Below, in pieces: positions 49,801 through 60,870 of a DNA stretch of 64,000 nt. Numbering within the stretch: position 1 is the stretch's first letter; each line of letters opens with the position of its first letter. Source of the DNA: Climacium dendroides (lineage: Eukaryota > Streptophyta > Bryopsida > Hypnales > Climaciaceae); the NCBI GenBank assembly GCA_950106755.1, contig OX467088.1, forward strand, positions 7,610,001-7,674,000, given 5' to 3'. The notes beneath the pieces were generated by a model that had not been told where the DNA came from, searched no databases, and worked only from the letters and a program-made list of their open reading frames with translations. The translations under genes were made by a program, and so were the position numbers.

Positions 49801-51447
49801 CAGATGAGGCCAGACGCCACTTTGCTGGTGACTCTCGAAGGTTCTTGTTCAACTAACCATGCTGTTCATTGGATACCCCAAAGCTCTTTTGAAGTTTGTC
49901 CTCTGTTTTACGACTTCGACCCTTATATATATCCGTTCCAGTGACCATATAATAAACCATGATTTGAAGCAATGCCGAAAGATGGGGATGTAGGCGGGTC
50001 AGTTTTGGAGATTGAAACCATGAATTCCTGACAGCATTGTGAATCTGTGTATTGCTTTGCAGTGACCATATCGCATTGTTGAAAGCTTTCGAAGGCTGGC
50101 AGGAAGCGAAGCGGGCAGGACGGGAACGAAATTTTTGCTGGGAGAACTATCTTTCTTCAAACACTCTTCAAATGATGGACGACATGCGTCGTCAATTTCA
50201 GGACTTACTTTCTGACATTGGATTCTTGGACAAATCCAGAGGTCCACAGGTGCGCAGGTCCCTCTGCATGTATTACTTATATATGTTCTTCATTTTGGAC
50301 GCCATTGCACAATGTGTAGGCTGTCGCACCTATTATGATCAGAATACTGCATATGCTTCCATTTGTTGTGCATGGAGTGAAACGCTTACGACTTTATGGA
50401 GATTGTCCTTTTTGTGTTCCTGAGAGTCAAGTCCGAGACTGTGAGTTCCTAGACTGTACTAAGACGTCAATTCTACGGGTTGCAGATTTACAATCAGTAC
50501 AGCCAAGATTTGGAGATGGTTCGAGCAGTGATGTGCGCGGGTCTGTTTCCCAGCGTCGTCCAGTGCAAACAACGTGGGAAGCGAACCGCCTTCTTCACAA
50601 AAGAGGACGGCAAAGTGGAACCACATCCGGCCTCTGTCAATGCACGCGTGAATTCTTTCCCGCGACCGTGGCTGGTGTATGGCGAGAAAGTGAAGACATC
50701 TGCAATTTACGTTCGAGATTCGACGAATGTCTCCGACTACGCACTGCTTATGTTTGGGGGCAATCTAACGGTCAGCAAGAACGAGCAAGGCGTTGAGATG
50801 CTGGGAGGTTATCTGCAATTTCAAGCTTCTAAGAAGACTCTTCAGTTGGTTCAAGTAAGTTTATTTCTTACTCCTGGAGTCCTGGCACGTTTCAGTTTCA
50901 TTTGACAGAATCTGTGCTTTTAGTGCTCAATCCTTAAAAAGTCATGCATTTTAATTTTCTCATTTCTGAGGGTCATATTTTTACGAAGTTTCGTTTTGCA
51001 ATTTATTAATCATACCCATTTAAAAAGTCTAAAAATTGGAGGGTTTCTACTTGGTTTTTAAATTTTTCGCATTACTTCAAAAGTAGGACGTCAATAATTG
51101 AAGTTCAAGTTTAGTTTTTCATGATTATGAATGAGAAGATGAATTTATTGGAAGAAAACCGCATGGATTTATGATGGACAGTCAATTTATCAAAAAATAA
51201 ATTGAACGCTTTATGTTTCAAACGTTCCAATTTCTCTATCCTCATTATGTAACATGTGGTCTGGAATAAACAGGAGCTGCGGAGGCAACTGGATCTTCTC
51301 CTTGATAGGAAAGTGAAAGACCCTCAGTATGACATTCACAAAGAGGGGAAACCAGTAGTCACCGCAGTGCTTGAGCTCCTGCAGACAAACGGCAGAGACG
51401 AGGAGAACACTGGTTGGGGAGCAGGTGGGAATTATTCTAGGAGATGA
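43899..51447 (+). CDS. DExH1: DEAH-box ATP-dependent RNA helicase, DExH1 orthologue, 16 exons
   Basis: Exons: 43899-44075, 44825-44982, 45166-45271, 45775-45984, 46335-46430, 46540-46815, 47167-47370, 47665-47826, 48015-48107, 48310-48527, 48829-48988, 49112-49385, 49648-49840, 50063-50249, 50486-50854, 51274-51447. They give 1018 aa; Arabidopsis DExH1 is about 995. All introns are GT-AG with matching phases. Features in order: RGG/poly-Gly N-terminus, [13 protein letters not shown] signature (about 41-53), LDENEWW, HAYNKG, Walker A GETGCGKT (255-262), TQPRR, DEIH (356-359), SAT (388-390), [26 protein letters not shown], motif VI QRRGRAGR (620-627, split by intron 11), then HA2 and OB-fold regions ([19 protein letters not shown]). 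The ATG at 43899 is chosen because [10 protein letters not shown] matches the plant N-terminus. Expected activity is ATP-driven 3'-5' RNA unwinding. The exact cellular role is not shown by the sequence. Confidence 0.97.
43981..44015 (+). repeat. (GGA)n microsatellite coding the poly-Gly tract of DExH1
   Basis: A run of GGA/GGG codons in exon 1 encodes 12 consecutive glycines (after RGAR) just before QRWWDP. It is part of an RGG-rich, RNA-binding-type N-terminus and is liable to length change in frame. Confidence 0.8.
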
Positions 51448-52256
51448 TTCGAGGGGCAGGATAATCTCTCCATAGGAGCCTTACGAAGGTATCAATCAGT
51501 GTCTCATCACTGAATTTCGAACTCCGTGAGGAATAGGTATGATAGGGAGGGATTATTGTAATTGCTTAGAAATGAATGCTTTGTGGAGTGAAATCTCTAC
51601 CTCCTGCATTTTTAGATGGGGATGTTTCCTCTCATACGGATGAATAGTCTTTAGACAGTCACTCATGAGTTAATTTACAGAGCATTCCTAGTCTCACAGA
51701 TCTGATACTGAGGACCAGTTTATGAGATTCTCCTGCAGCCATTCTACAGGTTGTTATGGTTCCGTATATTATTATTTAGTTGCAACAGTATTCCATACCC
51801 TCCTTGTCTTCCTTACTGGTAATTGCAAAATGTTCCACGTATTGGCTTACTCGTGCATATACCGGACTCATGGCTTCCATTCCCGGATCGGTGGTTATGG
51901 ACTCTCTAGGAAAAGTGACAAGTAGAGCTTTGTTCCGTGCCTAGCCAGTGGTGTCAAGGGGTGTTGTTTCCGTAATGAGGCTTTACTTTCATGTTATTAC
52001 TTATAATCTCAAAGACAAGGCTCTCCTTTCATGTTGCTTGTATGAATGGATTCTACTTATCTCTACAAGACCAAGTGACCATTCAATGTGTCCAAGAAAT
52101 CTTGGGTAGTTGTGTGAAGTTAATTTTGGTTGGATGTTCAAGAAATTTTGGTACAAGGTGTGAACATGTACCCCTTGGTGAGAGTAAAATTTTTTTTCCC
52201 AATTGGGTGCCAAGATAAAAAGCTTGAGCAGCCAAGGCAACTTTGAGCAACATGTG
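51448..52256. other. DExH1 3' flank
   Basis: The probable 3'UTR follows the TGA at 51445-51447. From about 52140 the sequence resembles a diverged relative of the repeat at 14290-14560 (shared wording around 'tttt ggtacaagg', 'gtgcc ... agat aaaa'). No gene was seen. Confidence 0.4.
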
Positions 52257-52478
52257 CAAATGTCCTCTACTGTAATTCTGAAATTTGACAATGTTTAGCA
52301 TGAACATGATATGGGATGCAAGTGTCAAAAAAAAAAACCATGTCACTCTAGAGGGAATTACCATGTCACTCTAGAGGGAAATGTCCTCTACTGTAATTCT
52401 GAAATTTGACAATGTTTAGCATGAACATGATATGGGATGCAAGTGTCAAAAAAACAAAACATGTCACTCTGGAGGGAA
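52257..52478. repeat. Tandem duplication, ~120-bp unit
   Basis: Units beginning AATGTCCTCTACTGTAATTC (about 52258 and 52380) are almost the same, each ending CATGTCACTCT-GAGGGAA. Confidence 0.9.
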
Positions 52479-53749
52479 TTAAAGTCTGCTGACCCTAACA
52501 ACTAAGATAGGATAAAAACTTCAAATGCTATAATCTTTCAATTTGTGAGGTCAAAGTTTTTCGAAAATTTTTCCTCACATTCCCATAGAAGTCTAATACA
52601 AATTTGTAAAATTGAATGTAGAAAAACAGAAAAATAAAGAATTGCATTTTTTCATTACTATCCTAAAGAGTGGAAATTTCTAATAATTTCTACCCAAAAT
52701 GTGCCTTGATGCTATAGGGATTAAAGTTAGGACTCTAAACAACGTTTGAAGGTCGAGAAGCTACATAGGGTTGAGGGTTGTATGCTAAATTATGTCCTTG
52801 AATCTCAAACATCAAAGTGCTTTGTAATTTTTGGATGATCAAAGGGTTCAAATTGAAAAAAGGGTTGAATTAGAACCATGGTCATACAAGAAAGTAATAA
52901 GATTGTTTCAAGATTAAATCCAATCATACTAGCCAATGAGAGTGTGACAAGACTCTCAAGATGGCATTATATCAATTGTGCTCATAACATTTGGAAAGCC
53001 ACATAATACATAAGCAAAGTTGATCTAATTTGACTCATTTTAATTAAATGGAGGTTTCATTCAATTTGGGCTAGATTAATTTCTATTCTACACCTAATCA
53101 TCTAAATTGATTTTCAATAATGATCAACACATGTGGTCAATGTGTTGACCATAAGGTTACATAAATGGGTATCCTATGTGGTATTGAGGGCTATTTTTCC
53201 ATTACTTTCCATTTGCTCATTTACATAGGTATCTCTAACATTTTTGAGAAAGTTTCCCATGATGAACAACAAGAGTAGAGTGCTATAGTTCTAAACTTGA
53301 AACTTCAACAGAGATATTTTTCAAAACGTTTCTAGAACTGACATTTTATAAATTATCAAAGTCACAAACCTATAACCATCATCTACAAGTAGTGTACATT
53401 CTAAACCTCAACAATATACACCAAATCCACAAGATTTGGCAAATTAAAGCGAAGAATAGATCTCTAACAATTACAGCTGCTGTACCCCAATACGCTGGTG
53501 GCTTATACAATTTAGAATGCCAGTGAGTGTCCTGGAACACCAAATGAATGAGCACTGCCGGTACATTCGGACTGCGGACTGTCAAAACCCTAATTCATCT
53601 ACCAATTAACTCCAACAGCGGGAGCGTCCATACACAGGTAAGGTATAGCACAATTATATTCATGAATGCAAGTAAACCCCCACATTCATTTTTTATAATT
53701 TTTCTCAATTTTTCGTTTTCTCTGTGAACCCCCTGATTGAGTAAATTGG
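52479..53749. other. AT-rich spacer, no gene seen
   Basis: A possible decayed element end GCTATAGGGATTAAAG lies at about 52713-52728. Otherwise non-coding. The 3' end of the DUF688-like gene may reach into the right part. Confidence 0.4.
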
Positions 53750-54010
53750 AAAAAAAAATGCTACCTTGATGGAGCTGAACCCAGGGGTGGGGGAGAACAA
53801 GCTTTACGGCGGCATCGCCTGGCACACTTGTACAATGCCCTCTTCAAGGATGTGCACACGGCCTCCTGCAAAATGGGCACAAGATCAACTACATAGAAAT
53901 GACATTACGGCGCTCAAACAAGCAATTGCAATACATTTCTCATTCTCAGTGAACTCGCAACGGCCTTTAGAAACCTTCTGCTGCAACCAAGAATCGAGAA
54001 ATATCTTTCT
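53750..54010 (-). pseudogene. Partial duplicate of intron 1/exon 2 junction of the DUF688-like gene
   Basis: Minus-strand sequence from about 54010 to 53830 resembles the end of intron 1 of the upstream gene (about 57940-57842): both carry a TTCTTGG/TTCCTGG ... TGCAGCAGA ... TTCACTGA ... series, both end in an acceptor, and both then start GAGG---G-CCACATCC-TGAAG-like sequence. A donor-like GTAGCA follows about 100 bases later. It may be a decayed partial tandem duplicate, or an alternative last exon: AAAAG/GTTTAT within exon 4 would join it in phase 0. I prefer the duplicate. Confidence 0.45.
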
Positions 54011-54310
54011 TATTCTTGACACATGTTGAGCTAAAGTTTGTTGACAAAGATTTACAACAGCTGGTTGTGAGCATCTTCCTATGCAATTGACCTCCAAAAG
54101 CGAAATCAATAACAAAGATTCTCTGAAATGCAGACTGGCCACCATCCATTTTGGAAATTTGGAAGCTCTTACTCCCTCGTAGTTGATTACAGTAACTCTA
54201 TTGTAGCAATGACAATAATATAAGTTTCTGTTGTTGGAAAGTGTGGAACTAGATTTCTTCATTTTCATTGATACACTTTGTTACCTTCTTTGAAATTTCT
54301 TGAACACATA

Positions 54311-57300
54311 CTAGATCTCAATTCTGATAGAAACGGAAACAACCAGCGTTCTTTGGGTTCCATTACCATAAACCTTTTGACGTTCTTTCAAACAGCGTTT
54401 TCCTTCTTCGACACTGTTTTCTGCAGGTGAATGGTACCCACTCCAACCAGGGCTAGACCAGACTTCTGCCATGGACACACACAGCAAATGAACCAACGCC
54501 CTTCCCTTCCCTTCCATCCTTACCATGATCTGCGACCTCCGCCTCGTGCTTGGCATGAACAACTTGATCCCGCGCGCTCCCGAGCTTCCTCCCGTCCCCA
54601 GATGCCTCTTCGTCTTCTTCTTCCTGAATACCTCCGTCGACGGGGACAGCAACTCCAGCGTGGCCGCGTACGCCGGCGACCGGAACCCCTCCTCGGTGGC
54701 GCTGGAGTTTATTCCCCTCTCCCTCCAACCCATGGAGCTCGACGTCTCCGAAGCAGGGAAGCGCTTGTTATTCCCCCGCGACAGAAACAAGCTGGTCGGG
54801 GCGATCTTGACGCCCAGACACGACGTCGCTCCCAGCTGGGAGTTGGGCGACTCGCAGTAGTCCTTCCACAGGAGGTTCTGTTCGGAGGAGATGGTGGGCA
54901 TGGTGTAAGGCAAACGGGTGGGGGCTAAAGGGGAGTCGGTGGCGGAGGGGGAAGGCGAAAGGTCAGGGCTGCTACTGCTGGTCAGCGCGGCTGGGGTGCG
55001 AGCGCCGCCGGGGTTGCTGAAAATCATCAATAGGAAACCAAAACACATGCAGTTAGTGGTGAACAATCCCATGCACTGATCAATTGCGAAGGAGTGAGAT
55101 TCAATTGGATGTGGAAAGCCTTGGTATGCAGAAAGTATGTTGAGCAGATTGTCACCCATTGGTATTGTTTGCTTTCAAATTCCAATGATTCCTCTGCGCA
55201 CTTATATGAGAAGTTCTAAGGAATACGTGCGAAGCGACAAACTATTTCTGAAGGGTTCACAGGAACTTCAATCTTGCTGTACATATTGGTAAATATTGCT
55301 TCACGACATTCGTACTTTTACCAAGACACGCAATTGGAAACCTAAAGGTATACCAGTCCAAAGTTTAAACCCTCAAAGGATTAAACCCTCAATCATCAAA
55401 AATTTATCGGTGCATTCTTCACGTTTCCGCATGAACCCTGAAAGTCATTAATCGGACACTTTCAATCCTCTCAACGTTAACTATATTGACTCTCTGAATT
55501 CGACCATCGCATTAGTATCTTGTTTATAAAAAAAATCTCTACTTGAGTATTGCAAGCAATAGAAGAGTTGTGCGGGACCTGATCAAAGTGGTCGCTAAAG
55601 GTATACGTACTACTCAAAGGATTTATTTAAGTTTTAGAGCTTTCTGCAATGCAATGCCACGATAAGGCTCTCTGAATTCCACCATTGCCTTAAAATTGTG
55701 TTAAAAAAAAAGTTTTCTCTGCTAGAATGTTGTAAGCAGTAGAACCGTTATGGGGTACACCCAAACTTCTTCATTACGACGTTCTCTAAAATGAGATACG
55801 ACGTTCTCTAATTCTAGAGTCTCCTGCACACTTGCCACGCTATAATTGACTGTAGCACGTAAACTCGTCACACATTCAAACTATGTCACTGGTAAGATTA
55901 AAGAGGTTTGATCGAGTGTACCTGATCAAAGTGGCCGCTTCCAGGCAATGGAAGTACGACGCAAGAGTCGGCGCCCACAAGTCATGTGCACTCGTCTGCT
56001 GCGTCGACTTCTTCCTCAACGCCGAACTCCCATTCCGACACATGTTCACCACAGCTTTCACCGTCCCCTCAGCAGCTCCCAACGGAGACCCCACTTTCCT
56101 GTTGTTCTGGCCCTTGAAACCATCTTCACAGGAAGGACCGAGGTACGGAGATCCAGGAGAAGAGTTCGCATTTGAGTTTGAATTCGCATTCGAATTCCTT
56201 GTCGTCTTGGAATCGTCAGTGGAGCTGGGTGGTGGGCTTGCGAGAAGCGCCTCATCGCGAGATGGGGACGATCCGGAGTTTGTGGCAGCAGCAGCGCGGT
56301 GAGCGAAGGAATGCTCGAAGGATTCGTAGGAGACGCGGGAGAGGGATTTGGAGACGGCGACTTCGGAGGGAGCAGTTTGGAAAGAGGCGTCCATGTCGGA
56401 GTTGCTGGAGGAAGGGCCAGAGAGGAGGAGTTCCTCGGGGGGGTTTACGGGGGACCAGGGATCCTGCAGGGATGGACACAGCTTTTAAACTGGAAAAACA
56501 TACACAGCATTCCTTTGGAAACACACCATCACACTCGTTATGTAGAAAAAGATTGGGAAACTGGAAGTATGACAATGGGCTTCTCGACACTAGTACAGAA
56601 GACTAAGATTACGATAGATTTAGCAACGGTTTTGTAATGACTGCCAAAACACTAGTAGCAATTTCGAAGTGGTTTACTACAACATTTGTGCATTGTCTTT
56701 GGAACTACTTGAAACAAACACATCATTCCTCAGTGCACATTCGTTTAGGACGTAAGGGAAAAAGATTGTGAAACCGGAGGTATAACAATGGGCTTCTCGT
56801 CGCAGGAAGAGAAAGGCTGAGATTGCGATTAGTTTTGCAATGATTTTGAATGACTGCCAAAAATCTATGAGCCATTTTACAATGGTTTACTACAACAATT
56901 GTGCGATGTCTTCGCAACTATTTGATATTGCAATAATTTTGGGAACAGCTTAGACAAAGATATGCATCAAGAATTCGATCTGTGTCCAAGACTTTTGCAT
57001 CAAATCGGCAGCATGCTTGCAAAATACTTGCTGATGTGTCGCAACCGCAAGTTTCTGTTGCAGTTGTACCTCGGTAATTCGTGATCGCCAATCTCTTACA
57101 AATTTTAGTCTAAATTTCAAATTAATTGGTGATCATGTGCATGATCACCAATTAATCCCTTACAAATTCAAGTACAAATCAAAATGCGCTCAATCGCCAA
57201 CCCCAAAACAGGCAGTCTCGAGACTCACGATGACATATCTCTCCAACGTGCAAGGTTATGGTTACGTACCCCTTGAGGCGATTTCGCGAAAATGGCGTTT

Positions 57301-59420
57301 GGCGGTAATTTGCTGGCAGTCGGTCTGATTTTGCATGTGAGTTGTTTCGCCAGCGCTTGGATGCGTTGTGAGGGCGATACGGATCTTCGTGTGGGCGACA
57401 AGTTAAATCGTCGTGGCGATCTCCCAAACTCCGGCAAAAAAGCCCCCGAGACGCTTCGTCTGAGTCCCGCGCCATAGCCGCCACTCCCACCTGTGTCCCC
57501 CAACTCGGCTTCCAGTGACCCCGTGAGGACACTGTGAAATCGATCTGTCTGCTTGCGGTGGGATGAGAAGTGTTGAGCGATGGCGTGAATGCGCGAAGGG
57601 GAGATGGAGCGCTTGGACGGCGAGCAGGAGCGGCGTTGCAGGACAGGCGAGTGTTGGAGCTGGCGTCGACGTGCGGGGGACGCGTGAGGGTAGTAGCCTG
57701 CGAGAGGGCCGCTCATGGAACGTGTTCGTAACCTGCCGCGCATGTCTTCTTTTGAAATTGCGGGGTGCGCAGGTGCGGGGGATGCGAGTCGGGGTGGTAA
57801 TTGGAGTGGCACTGTGGGCTTCATGGATGTGGACGCCACCTCCTGTGAACAATTGGCAGCAATTACGGCACATAGCCCATTTTCAGTGAATTTCTAACAA
57901 TCTCTGGAAGCCCTCTGCTGCACCCAGGAATCCAAACCCATGGTTCTGATGAATCCAACAAATTTACGACTCATTAACTGGTTTGCTATCTCGCCATTGA
58001 TGGCAACGTAAGGAGGCAATGACAGTTGTAAAAGAGCAAATAAGAGCTGTATGTATACATGAGGCGAGAATAATGCTTGATAAAATGCAACAAAAATACC
58101 CCACCTGCGCAAAACACTGCATTATCTAAAATTAGAGAGACGAACCTCATCGCCGTCGAGCTTATGTGGCACTCCCGGCGCTTCTTCCCATTGGAACGGC
58201 ACCGCGACGTGCGCCCCCGGCGTTACGTTGGGCGACACCCAGCTCTCCACCAGAAACTTCGCTGCCGCGGGTGCGACCAGATCAATAGACGACACCACCT
58301 CTGAAATCAGATGCGCGCTTGCGGAGTCGAAGCTCGACTTGCGAGCTGGTAGTAGATCGCATTGCGGCGCCACGCGCGCGTAGAACCGATGACTCTGGAC
58401 TCGCACGTCCGCGAGCTCCTCAACTCGCGACAACGGTCCCGCGTCAGGTCGTGACGCGGGAGTGGCAAGCCTCGCCGTCGGTAGCTGCGAATCCTCACGA
58501 ACCCGCATTGGGAGAGGTTTTCCGGGGGCTTCCTCCCACTTGAAGGGAATGGCCGCAAGCTCGTGCTGCGGACTGTTGGTTTGCGACTCGTTCAAGCTGT
58601 CCCACGCTATGGACGCCGTTGGTCGCCGCCGACTCTCACCGCGCTTCTTCTCCTCCACCTTGGGCACCTCGCAAACTCTCGCAACGTCGCGAGCTCCCAT
58701 CACTTCGCCCGCTCTCGTCGCGTCACGGGCTCCCGTCACATCGCGAGCTCCCTTGGCACCCCCGTTGCGAGTTTGGGCATCTTCGCGGCCCCACGTCGAC
58801 GACGACGTTCTCATGGGTTCCCTGCTGAGCTCGCTACTCCGAGCTCGGTTCTTATTGTTGAAGCTCGTTGACGATTTCGGAGCTGCTCTCAAGTCTCCAC
58901 TTCGCGCTCGTCGTGGCGCTTCTCCCGTCCGCGCGGTGCGCGCTTCTCTCCCCATCGCGCCGCCCAGAACAGGACTTGCACTGATTGTACGAACCATCCG
59001 ATCCCGCCCCTCGGGGATGCCAACTTGCTCACAAGCGTGATCCCGTGAGGTGGACCTTTCGTTACTCCCAGTGTCGTTGTCGCGCCTTTCTTCCCCCCCT
59101 GCTGCAGGTGCAAGGACGCCCACGGCAGGATGCTGCGCCATGCCTTGGTTGGAAAGAGGCCCACTGAAGAACACGCGTTCATTACGGGCGACAAACGGGA
59201 CGTCCTTGCTGTGCGCGGTGGCATTGAAGCTCATGGCTCGGGCATTCTGGAAGGCGCGACTGACGAGCTGCGACGATGACGTCGCGGCACGCGGCGCTGG
59301 GCTGCTGCTGCGAAGCTCGTAATCGCGACGCCCGGGAGGGAGGGAAACTTGGTGCAAGAGCAAGGCCACTTCATCGGGCGTCGCCGTCCTTCTCGCAGTC
59401 GACGCCATCGCTTGCCGCAT
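54311..59420 (-). CDS. DUF688-like plant protein with two WEEAPG motifs, 4 exons
   Basis: Exons on the minus strand: 59420-58146, 57842-57270, 56463-55922, 55016-54311. GT-AG junctions, phases 0, 0, 2, product 1031 aa. The start is the first in-frame ATG after an in-frame stop; ATG 59408 is an alternative. Visible: IPFKWEEAPGKP (about 291-302), VPFQWEEAPGVPH (407-419), LQLPPRL (about 438-444), two copies of an SPxxRSxSPS-RIxAxA motif (about 499 and 574), DPWSPVNPPEE at the start of exon 3, SYESFEHSF, a Ser/Asn-rich linker, then TPAALTSSSSPD and SPAYAATLELLSPS in exon 4. The (V/I)PF-W-E--PG motif followed by LPPRL is typical of plant DUF688-type proteins, whose function is unknown. Most of the chain looks disordered. 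It is longer than the DUF688 proteins I recall. The C-terminal 80 residues are unremarkable, so the 3' end is the least certain part. Confidence 0.75.
55490..55932. repeat. Partial tandem duplication inside intron 3 of the DUF688-like gene
   Basis: CTCTCTGAATTC-ACCAT-GC sequence at about 55492 recurs at about 55671, and CCTGATCAAAGTGG(T/C)CGCT at 55579-55597 copies the last bases of exon 3 plus its donor (55921-55939). Confidence 0.65.
56520..56940. repeat. Diverged tandem duplication in intron 2 of the DUF688-like gene
   Basis: AAAAAGATTG(G/T)GAAAC then ACAATGGGCTTCTCG occurs at about 56546 and 56759. Both are followed by AATGACTGCCAAAA and TGGTTTACTACAACA. Unit about 213 bp. Confidence 0.75.
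57121..57156. repeat. Perfect palindrome in intron 2 of the DUF688-like gene
   Basis: ATTAATTGGTGATCATG, centre TG, then the exact reverse complement: 17-base arms. Confidence 0.9.
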
Positions 59421-60083
59421 TGCATCAATGCTAGCTTCCACCAACACCCTTCCACCTCTCTTTCATTCAATGCCAATATTCAAAACACTGTCTGTCTACC
59501 TCACACGAAAATAAAATAAAAACTCCCAAACCCACACAGCAACAAACACACACACACACACACGAAAGAACGCTGGAAACTGATTCCCAGCTTGATTCCC
59601 AGCTTGATTTCCAGGCTGGGACTGACTCTCAAACTTGCTGATGGCTATGGCGTCACGTACCCACCAGGACATCCACACCGGGATTGCTGCTCACATGCAA
59701 GAGCATCAAATGCTAATCAGTCGGCAATTCTGAACTTCAATTCTCCGGCATTGATTGATACAAGTAGCAACAATTGGACGGACACTTTGCATTGATCGAC
59801 GCGCGTCTCGATCTGAGTCACGTCGGTTTCATTTGTCCGGAACGGTGGTGGATCGAGAGGGGTCTGAACCCTGGATTTCGTGTGCAGGGTACTGCAGCAG
59901 AGAGACAGTTGCCAGATTCTTGGCTCTGGGTTTGAAATACGTGTAGACTTGCGTTCGTATCTGAAATGTTTTGAGTAGCAACTGCACTACCGAAGGCTAT
60001 GTCCCTGTAGTTACTTACCATGGGCTCGCTCTCCGAGTAAGGTAGCTACTCAAATTGCTTTAGGGTAGCTTAGGTTGACACAA
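59421..60083 (-). promoter_or_regulatory. Leader and promoter region of the DUF688-like gene
   Basis: The moderately GC-rich region upstream of the start codon contains a (CA)n run (59546-59562) and a direct repeat of GATTCCCAGCTT (59582-59606). No open frame of note. The promoter is assigned by position only. Confidence 0.35.
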
Positions 60084-60870
60084 AGCCTCCTCCCCTTTGG
60101 TCCAAAGCCCTATAATTTATCTGTGTAGAAGTACACATATTTTGCGGAAGCATTTAGTTACTGCTTCATATAAAATAGTTGTGATCATCAAAATGATCAT
60201 AATGTTTGAGTGTTCAAGTGTATATCAAAAGTGAAAAACAAGATTATTTGAAATGGTATGACTTGCAAAAGAGAGGGTAGGGCCTCTTCTCCTTTGGTCC
60301 AAAACCTATAATTTAACTGTAGAGAAGTACACATATTTTGGAGAAGTATTTAATTACTACTCCATATAAAATAGTTGTGATCATCAAAATGATCATAATG
60401 ATGGAGTGTTCAAGCTTGTATCAAAAGTGGAAAAACAAGATTATTTGAATTATAGGAGAGAGGGTAGGGTTCCCACCCCCCTTTTGTTCCAAAGCCTATA
60501 ATTTAACTATGTAGAAGTACACATTTGGAAGAAGCATTTAACAATTGCTCTATATAAAATAGTTGTGATCATCAAAATGAACATAATGTTTGAATGTTCA
60601 AGTATATATTGAAAGTTGAAAAACAAGATTATTTGAAATGTTACAACTTGTAGAAGAGAAGATAGGACCTCCTTTCCTTTGGTGTAGAGCCCATAATTTA
60701 ACCGTGTAGAAGTACACATATTTTGGGGACGCATTTAGTTACTACTCTATAAAATAGTTGTGATCATCAAAATGATCATAATGTTTGAGTGTTCAAGCAT
60801 ATATTGAAGTGAAAAAACAAGATTACTCGAAATATTATGACTTGTAGGAGAGAGGGTAGGAATTTTTTTT
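60084..60870. repeat. Tandem array, 4 units of ~189-198 bp
   Basis: Units begin near 60087, 60283, 60472 and 60668 with CCTCCTCCCCTTTGGTCC-type sequence. Each contains ATAATTTAACTGTGTAGAAG, AAAATAGTTGTGATCATCAA and AACAAGATTATTTGAA, and ends AGAGAGGGTAGG. Confidence 0.9.

Noticed and set aside
54431..54928. Long plus-strand frames opposite exon 4 of the DUF688-like gene
   Set aside because: GC-rich shadow of the minus-strand coding exon, with no independent splice or domain evidence.
58462..59040. 192-codon plus-strand frame opposite exon 1 of the DUF688-like gene
   Set aside because: Antisense shadow; the minus strand carries recognisable motifs and phase-consistent splicing.
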